Below are positions 58,926 through 64,000 of a stretch of 64,000 nt of DNA, in pieces. Origin of the DNA: an uncultured Muribaculaceae bacterium (GTDB taxonomy: Bacteria > Bacteroidota > Bacteroidia > Bacteroidales > Muribaculaceae); assembly GCA_910587925.1 (NCBI GenBank), contig CAJUOC010000008.1, positions 1-64,000 on the forward strand, in the 5' to 3' direction. The position numbers were made by a program, and so were the translations under genes. How positions within the stretch are numbered: the first letter of the stretch is position 1; the number at the start of each line of letters is the position of its first letter. The notes beneath the pieces are model-generated. The model ran no database searches, was not told where the DNA came from, and saw only the letters and a program-made list of their open reading frames with translations.

Positions 58926-60140
58926 ATGCAAGACCCACGCAACATCGAGATAGGGCAGTACGACTATCCGCTGCCCGACCACCGCATCGCGGCCCACCCT
59001 CTGGAGCAGCGCGATGCCTGCAAGCTGCTGGTGATGAGCACCGGCGGCGCCCCCGCAAGCCATGTATTCGCCGAGCTGCCGTCGCTGCTGCCGGCCGATA
59101 CGATGCTGGTGTACAACGACACCCGTGTGATAAACGCCCGCCTGCGCCTGCGCAAGGCTACCGGCGCCCACATCGAGATATTCTGTCTGGAGCCGGCGCA
59201 TCCGGCCGACTATGCGGTGAGCTTCGCCTCGACCGATACCTGCTCGTGGATATGCCTGGTGGGCAACTCCAAGAAGTGGAAAGAGGGGGCGCTGGAGGCG
59301 TCGATAGAAATCGACGGCCGCGAGTGTCTGCTGCGCGCCACCCGCTGCGGAGCGGTGGGCAATGCCTATGAGATACGCTTTGACTGGAGCGGCGGCTTCA
59401 CGTTTGCGCAGGTCATCGAGGCCGCCGGGGTGATACCCATCCCGCCGTATCTCGGCCGCGATACCGAGGAGAGCGACGCCGCAGACTATCAGACCGTCTA
59501 CAGTCATATCGACGGCTCCGTGGCCGCCCCGACCGCCGGGCTGCATTTCACCGATGCCGTGCTCGCCGATATCGACTCGCGCGGCATCGCCCGCCGCAGG
59601 GTCACGCTTCACGTCGGCGCCGGTACCTTCCAGCCCGTCAAGAGCGACCATATCGGCGACCACCCCATGCACAGCGAGTATATCAGCGTCGACATCGATA
59701 CCATAGAGGCAATCGCCGCCCATCTGCCCCGGCCGGTGGTGGCGGTGGGCACCACCTCGGTGCGCACCCTCGAGAGCCTGTACCACATAGGCTGCCTGAT
59801 GGCCACCGGTCGCTGGACCGGCGAGGTGCCGCAGTGGTATCCCTACGAGGCCGGGCATCCTCAACTCAGCGCCGCCGAGGCTCTGGCGGCCGTGGTCGAG
59901 AGTTTGCGCGCCCGCGGCGAGAGCCGCCTGGTGGCCGATACCCGCATCATCATCGCGCCCGGATACACATACCGCGTGGTGGGCGGTATGGTGACCAACT
60001 TCCATCAGCCCCGCTCGACCCTGCTGCTGCTGGTATCGGCATTTCTTGGCGGCGAGCGCTGGCGCGACGCATACCGCTATGCTCTCGACGGTGATTTCCG
60101 CTTCCTGAGCTATGGCGACGCTTGTCTTTTTCTTCGTTAA
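58926..60140 (+). CDS. queA: S-adenosylmethionine:tRNA ribosyltransferase-isomerase
   Basis: 404 residues. It transfers and isomerises ribose from S-adenosylmethionine onto preQ1 in tRNA to give epoxyqueuosine. Visible motifs are YDYPLPDHRIAAHPLEQRD at the start, VYNDTRVINARL, the YQTVYSHIDGSVAAPTAGLHFT signature, HVGAGTFQPVKSD and the C-terminal MVTNFHQPRSTLLLLVSAFLG. It is somewhat longer than E. coli QueA (about 356), as usual for Bacteroidetes. The start is close to the promoter. Confidence 0.97.
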   Translation: MQDPRNIEIGQYDYPLPDHRIAAHPLEQRDACKLLVMSTGGAPASHVFAELPSLLPADTMLVYNDTRVINARLRLRKATGAHIEIFCLEPAHPADYAVSFASTDTCSWICLVGNSKKWKEGALEASIEIDGRECLLRATRCGAVGNAYEIRFDWSGGFTFAQVIEAAGVIPIPPYLGRDTEESDAADYQTVYSHIDGSVAAPTAGLHFTDAVLADIDSRGIARRRVTLHVGAGTFQPVKSDHIGDHPMHSEYISVDIDTIEAIAAHLPRPVVAVGTTSVRTLESLYHIGCLMATGRWTGEVPQWYPYEAGHPQLSAAEALAAVVESLRARGESRLVADTRIIIAPGYTYRVVGGMVTNFHQPRSTLLLLVSAFLGGERWRDAYRYALDGDFRFLSYGDACLFLR

Positions 60141-60189
60141 AGATTGTTAAGCCGGCCGGGCATTACGCCGCTTTTTTCTATCTTGCGGG

Positions 60190-61635
60190 GTGTTTGACAG
60201 CTTAGCGCAGAGTTTCGATTGGCTATGGGTGCGCAATATCATATTTGCGCTGTATGCCCTCACGACGGTCAGCATCATCGTGGTAGTGTTGTCGGAAAAC
60301 CGCAACCCGGTGAAGTCGCTGGCCTGGGTCACTGTGCTGCTGCTCCTGCCCATGGTGGGCATCATACTCTACCTCTTTTTCGGCCGTAACATACAGAATA
60401 CCCGTAAGATGAGCCGGGCCAACCGCCGTCGGCTCAAGCGCCGCGAGTCGGCGCCGACGCTCGACGCGCGCTCGCTGGGCCTCTCGGCCGAGTCGGTGCA
60501 GCAGGCCAGCCTGGCCAAAGCGCTGACCGGGGCGCCGCTCTATGCGGTGAGCGATGTGAGGGTATACACGGGCGGCGAGGCAAAGTTTGCCGACCTCAAG
60601 GCCGACCTGCGCTCGGCCCGCCGGTATATCAACATCGAGTACTATATATTTGAGAGCGACAGCGTCGGTACCGAGATTGCCGACATACTCATCGAGCGGG
60701 CGCTGGCCGGAGTGGTGGTGAGGGTGATATACGACCATGTGGGGTCGTTTACCGTGCGCAACCGCTTTTTCAGCCGCATGCGCCGTGCCGGTGTGCAGAT
60801 ATATCCGTTCTTCGAGGTGACCTTCCCCCAGCTGGGCACTCGCATCAACTGGCGCAACCACCGCAAGCTCTGCGTGATCGACGGCCGCACAGGCTATCTG
60901 GGCGGCATGAATATCGCCGACCGCTACATCACGGGCGGGCGCCGCTTTGCCACCTGGCGCGACACTCACGTGCGCGTCGAGGGCCCGGTCGTGGCCGCTC
61001 TGCAATACAGCTTTGCCGTCGACTGGCATTTCATGGGGCAACCCCTCATCGAGGAGTCGGTCGATGTGGAGCCGGTGAGCGCACCGGCCATCGCGGCGCA
61101 CCTGGTCACCTCGGGGCCGACGTCGGCGTGGAGCAGCGTGGCCCTCATGTTTCACAAGGCCATCGCCGGAGCCAAGCGGCGGGTGTACATACAGACCCCC
61201 TACTTCCTGCCCACCGAGCCGCTGCTCAAAGACCTCACCACCGCCTCGCTGGCCCACGTCGATGTGCGTATCATGCTGCCGCGCCACTCCGACAGTCGGC
61301 TGCTCGACCTGGCATCGTCGTCGTACATCACCGAGTGTCTGCGCGCCGGCGTGAAGATTTACTTCTACGAGGCCGGTATGCTCCACTCCAAGTGTATCAT
61401 AGTCGACGACGAGTTTGTCACCATCGGCTCGACCAACTTCGACTTCCGCAGCTTCGAGCATAATTTCGAGGGCAACCTCTTTTTCTACTCCCGTGATTTC
61501 AACCGACAGATGACCGACATCTACCGCGAGGATCTCACGCGCTGCTCGCGTGTGATACCCGCCGAGTGGCGCCGCCGTCCGCTGGCGCGCCGCGCTCTGG
61601 AGAGTGTCGTGCGTCTGCTAAGTCCCATATTATGA
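60190..61635 (+). CDS. cls: Cardiolipin synthase (phospholipase D type)
   Basis: 481 residues with a GTG start at 60190; no in-frame ATG fits the N-terminus. Two membrane helices (about 15-35 and 45-65) are followed by two phospholipase D HKD motifs: HRKLCVIDGRTGYLGGMNI and HSKCIIVDDEFVTIGSTNFD. The enzyme makes cardiolipin from phosphatidylglycerol at the inner membrane. The gene starts 49 bases after queA and overlaps the HD protein gene as ATGA. Confidence 0.95.
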   Translation: MFDSLAQSFDWLWVRNIIFALYALTTVSIIVVVLSENRNPVKSLAWVTVLLLLPMVGIILYLFFGRNIQNTRKMSRANRRRLKRRESAPTLDARSLGLSAESVQQASLAKALTGAPLYAVSDVRVYTGGEAKFADLKADLRSARRYINIEYYIFESDSVGTEIADILIERALAGVVVRVIYDHVGSFTVRNRFFSRMRRAGVQIYPFFEVTFPQLGTRINWRNHRKLCVIDGRTGYLGGMNIADRYITGGRRFATWRDTHVRVEGPVVAALQYSFAVDWHFMGQPLIEESVDVEPVSAPAIAAHLVTSGPTSAWSSVALMFHKAIAGAKRRVYIQTPYFLPTEPLLKDLTTASLAHVDVRIMLPRHSDSRLLDLASSSYITECLRAGVKIYFYEAGMLHSKCIIVDDEFVTIGSTNFDFRSFEHNFEGNLFFYSRDFNRQMTDIYREDLTRCSRVIPAEWRRRPLARRALESVVRLLSPIL

Positions 61636-62231
61636 CCGATAAAGAACGTTTTTGCCAGATACTCCGCGACACCGGCCGCGAAAACATCGATTATGTGATT
61701 GAAGACCTCGAGACGCTCGGCTTCTTTGAGGCGCCCGCATCGGTGCGCAATCACTTCAACTTTGCAGGCGGGCTGGTGCGCCACTCGCTCAACGTCTACG
61801 ACATGGCCATGGCGCTGCGGCAGGCCGTGGTGCCGATGCGCGCCGATATGGAGAAGGCGCTGCGACCCGAGTCTATAGCGCTGGCCGCGCTGCTCCACGA
61901 CGTGTGCAAGGCCGATATATACAAGAAAACCCTCAAGAAGCGCCGCAACGAGATAGGCGTGTGGGAAGACATCGAGGGCTACGACGTCGACTACTCCGGC
62001 CTGCCCGTGGGCCACGGCGAGAAGTCGGTGATAATGCTGCTGCGCTCAGGTCTCGACCTCGACGACGAGGAGATATTTGCCATACGCTGGCATATGGGCC
62101 CGTGGGACCTGCCCCTGCAGAGCATCGAGATGGACAAGTCGTACCGCGCCGCCCAGGCGCGCTCGCCGCTGGTGGCTCTCATCCACACAGCCGATACTCT
62201 GGCCGCGCAGATACTCGAGCGCGACGCCTGA
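61632..62231 (+). CDS. HD-domain hydrolase
   Basis: 199 residues from the ATG at 61632, which overlaps the cls stop codon. The metal-binding HD pattern is visible as LVRHSLNVYDMAM, LLHDVCKADIY and GHGEKSVIMLL. The family covers phosphohydrolases acting on nucleotides or phosphorylated compounds, and the substrate here is unknown. Similar proteins are widespread in Bacteroidales. Only 4 bases separate its stop codon from the convergent recX stop. Confidence 0.88.
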   Translation: MTDKERFCQILRDTGRENIDYVIEDLETLGFFEAPASVRNHFNFAGGLVRHSLNVYDMAMALRQAVVPMRADMEKALRPESIALAALLHDVCKADIYKKTLKKRRNEIGVWEDIEGYDVDYSGLPVGHGEKSVIMLLRSGLDLDDEEIFAIRWHMGPWDLPLQSIEMDKSYRAAQARSPLVALIHTADTLAAQILERDA

Positions 62232-62235
62232 GCGC

Positions 62236-62700
62236 TCACATGGCGCGTATGGCACTCGCCACAAGGTCGGGCTCGAAGCCGCGCGACGCCGCCCAGCGGA
62301 ATAGCCGCGTGCGGCCGTCGTAGGTGTCGGGCTCGGCGATGGTGCGCCGCTTGCGCGCGAGCAGGTCGGCCAGCCTCGCGGCATATGCGTCGGGGTCGAT
62401 GTCGGCCAGCGCCGCGGCGATGATATCGCGGGCCACCCGCTTCTGATACAGACCGAGCGCTATCTTGCGGCGTCCCCATCCGCCATACTCCAGTTTGTCG
62501 CGCACGTAGGCGGCCGCAAAGCGGCTGTCGTCGATAAACCGCCGCTTGACCAGCGAGGCCAGTATGCGCTCCGACTCGTCGGGCGCCACGCCCCACTGAT
62601 ACAGCTTGCGGGCAATCTCGCCCGAGGAGTGCTCGGCACGGGCACACAGCTCCTCGGCGCGGATGAGCGCGCGGGCCGGGTCGAGCGGTCGTCTCAGCAT
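62236..62700 (-). CDS. recX: Regulatory protein RecX
   Basis: 154 residues, all helical, with the three-helix RecX repeats (AEELCARAEHSSGEIARKLYQWG, then ILASLVKRRFIDDSRFAAAYVRDKLEYGGWGRRKI). RecX binds RecA filaments and limits recombination. No recA gene is in the window. It overlaps prmC by 7 bases. Confidence 0.94.
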   Translation of the reverse strand: MLRRPLDPARALIRAEELCARAEHSSGEIARKLYQWGVAPDESERILASLVKRRFIDDSRFAAAYVRDKLEYGGWGRRKIALGLYQKRVARDIIAAALADIDPDAYAARLADLLARKRRTIAEPDTYDGRTRLFRWAASRGFEPDLVASAIRAM

Positions 62701-63545
62701 AGAGAGGCGCGGGCGTAGCGCCGGCGCCCGTAGGCGTCGAGCAGTATCTCGACGTCGCGGTATCCGCCGGCGGTGAGGTCGGCGGCGAGGCGGTCGGCGT
62801 AGTTGGGATTGATTTCAAAGTATAGACGTCCGCCCGGCCTGAGCGCGCTGTGGCCATAGTCGGCCAGGGCGTGGTAAAAGCGCAGCGGGTCGTCGTCGGG
62901 CACAAATAGCGCCGAGTGCGGCTCATAGGCGGCCACGCTGCCGTCGACAGTATCGGCCTCGCCCTCGGCGATGTAGGGCGGATTGCTCACTATGATGTCG
63001 TACAGCGGCTCGGCCGGAGTGGCGAGCGCCAGCATGTCGGCCCGGCTGAAATCCACGGCGGCGTGCAGGGCGCGTGCGTTACTGCGTGCCACCAGCAGGG
63101 CGCCGTCGCTGATGTCGATGGCCTCGACACGGGCAAAGGGCAAGGCCCGGCTCAGCGCGATGGCGATGCAGCCCGAGCCTGTGCCGGCGTCGAGCACGTG
63201 CAGGTCTGAGCGGCCGGCCATGTCGTCGGTGATGAGGTCTACCAGCCCGGCTGTCTCGAGGCGGGGGATGAGAGTGTCAGATGTCACCGAGAGATCCATG
63301 CCCATAAACCGCGCGCGGCCGACCGCATACTGCGGCGGCTCGCCGTCGGCGATGCGCTTTACCACGCGGTACACCCTCATCACAGTCTCCGGCTCCACCT
63401 CCAGCTCGGGCGACGACAGCACCTTGGACATCGGGAAGCAGGCCGCGTCTTCAATCACAAGCCGCGCCGTAGCCTTGCCCTCGGCAGGGCCGAGGGCAGA
63501 TGTGAGCGCTGTGAGCGTATTGCGGTAGAGGGCGTCGAGAGTCAT
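62694..63545 (-). CDS. prmC: Peptide chain release factor glutamine methyltransferase
   Basis: 283 residues from the ATG at 63545, which shares one base with the obg stop codon (TGATG). It methylates the GGQ glutamine of release factors. A helical N-terminal domain is followed by a methyltransferase core with motif I VLDAGTGSGCIAIALS and the family motif SNPPYIAE. Confidence 0.96.
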   Translation of the reverse strand: MTLDALYRNTLTALTSALGPAEGKATARLVIEDAACFPMSKVLSSPELEVEPETVMRVYRVVKRIADGEPPQYAVGRARFMGMDLSVTSDTLIPRLETAGLVDLITDDMAGRSDLHVLDAGTGSGCIAIALSRALPFARVEAIDISDGALLVARSNARALHAAVDFSRADMLALATPAEPLYDIIVSNPPYIAEGEADTVDGSVAAYEPHSALFVPDDDPLRFYHALADYGHSALRPGGRLYFEINPNYADRLAADLTAGGYRDVEILLDAYGRRRYARASLC

Positions 63546-64000
63546 CAGTCGGGGCGGTTTTGGCTGTCGTCGGTGTCGTCGGCATCCTCGTCCCACATGT
63601 AGCCGTCGTCATCGTAGTCGATGTCGTCGCCCCATGCCTGGGCGCTGATGTCGCGGAGGTCCTCGCCCTCGTCGTCGTCCTCGGTCTCGTCGGGAGTGTA
63701 TTCAAATATGAAACCGTCCTCGGCCTTGTCGCGGTGCTGCTCGTCGAGGTCGCGGGTGGCGATGTCGGGAGTGGCGAGGCGATTGGAGTCGTCGGTGATG
63801 GCGCGCCACAGCACATCTTTCAGCTCGGTGATACCCTGGCCGGTCACGGCCGAGATGAACACGTGGGGTATGTCGTCGGGCAGCGTGCGGGCGATTTCCT
63901 CGGTAAGCTCCTCGTCGAGCATGTCGCTTTTCGACACGGCCAGTATGCGGTGCTTGTCGAGCAGCTGGGGATTGAATTGCTCCAGCTCGCGCAGCAGTAT
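63545..64000 (-). CDS. obg: GTPase Obg, C-terminal part
   Basis: The 3' portion of a gene that continues beyond the right edge. The visible frame (152 codons) includes ELEQFNPQLLDKHRILAVSKSDM, the G4 region (SKSD), and the G5 region FISAVTGQGITELK. A long acidic tail (about 60 residues, mostly Asp and Glu) follows, typical of Bacteroidales Obg. Obg acts in late 50S ribosome assembly and stress response. It is the first visible gene of the obg-prmC-recX unit. Confidence 0.93.
   Translation of the reverse strand: MLLRELEQFNPQLLDKHRILAVSKSDMLDEELTEEIARTLPDDIPHVFISAVTGQGITELKDVLWRAITDDSNRLATPDIATRDLDEQHRDKAEDGFIFEYTPDETEDDDEGEDLRDISAQAWGDDIDYDDDGYMWDEDADDTDDSQNRPD

Overview
This window is chromosomal DNA from a GC-rich member of the Bacteroidales. 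A Muribaculaceae-like gut bacterium fits best, although no rRNA is present to confirm it. The evidence is a SusC/SusD pair, several lipoproteins, a CotH protein, proteins with C-termini that resemble type IX secretion sorting domains, a GT3-type glycogen synthase, a fused BioG-BioC protein, and many promoters of the Bacteroidetes form (TTG or TTTG, about 20 bp, then TAnnTTTG). Gene starts lack Shine-Dalgarno motifs, as is usual in this phylum.

Layout. 0.2-9.9 kb: trigger factor, a CotH protein with a small secreted partner, a TPR lipoprotein, an unknown lipoprotein followed by pgk, a THUMP-like methyltransferase and a small membrane protein. 9.9-13.4 kb: cinA-nfnA-nfnB, encoding the electron-bifurcating ferredoxin/NAD/NADP transhydrogenase. 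13.4-32.4 kb: ten leftward genes, mostly overlapping by 1-4 bases. In transcription order they encode a SIR2-like/TIR protein, a membrane STAND NTPase, three exported proteins sharing the STAND ectodomain module, a secreted PPC-like protein, a Rossmann/RyR-like protein, an FHA-like/membrane/trypsin protein, a truncated pseudokinase with an exported domain, and an exported TPR-CHAT protease. This looks like a trans-envelope conflict (immunity or suicide) or stress-signalling system, and it is the most interesting part of the window. 32.5-33.5 kb: an AT-rich HigBA-type toxin-antitoxin pair and tRNA-Gln.

33.6-38.9 kb: a SusC/SusD pair with no neighbouring enzyme. 39.2-39.5 kb: a MITE-like element with imperfect inverted ends and nested palindromes. 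39.6-43.8 kb: glycogen synthase and alpha-glucan phosphorylase. 44-46.5 kb: a BspA-like leucine-rich repeat protein. 47.2-52.3 kb: serS-bioA-bioF-bioGC. 52.3-54.6 kb: a YqeY protein and a YidE/AspT-type transporter. 54.6-57.7 kb: a TPP riboswitch controlling a thiamine outer-membrane receptor and PnuT. 57.7-58.6 kb: a repeat-rich region, then a gene for a structured ncRNA with its own promoter and T-run. 58.9-62.2 kb: queA, a cardiolipin synthase and an HD hydrolase. 62.2-64.0 kb: obg (partial)-prmC-recX, leftward.

The intergenic regions at 0-0.2, 39.2, 46.6-47.2 and 57.7-58.3 kb carry related non-coding repeats. These include hairpins with a constant TTTGTAA core and varying arms, and CATGAT motifs spaced exactly 10 bp apart.
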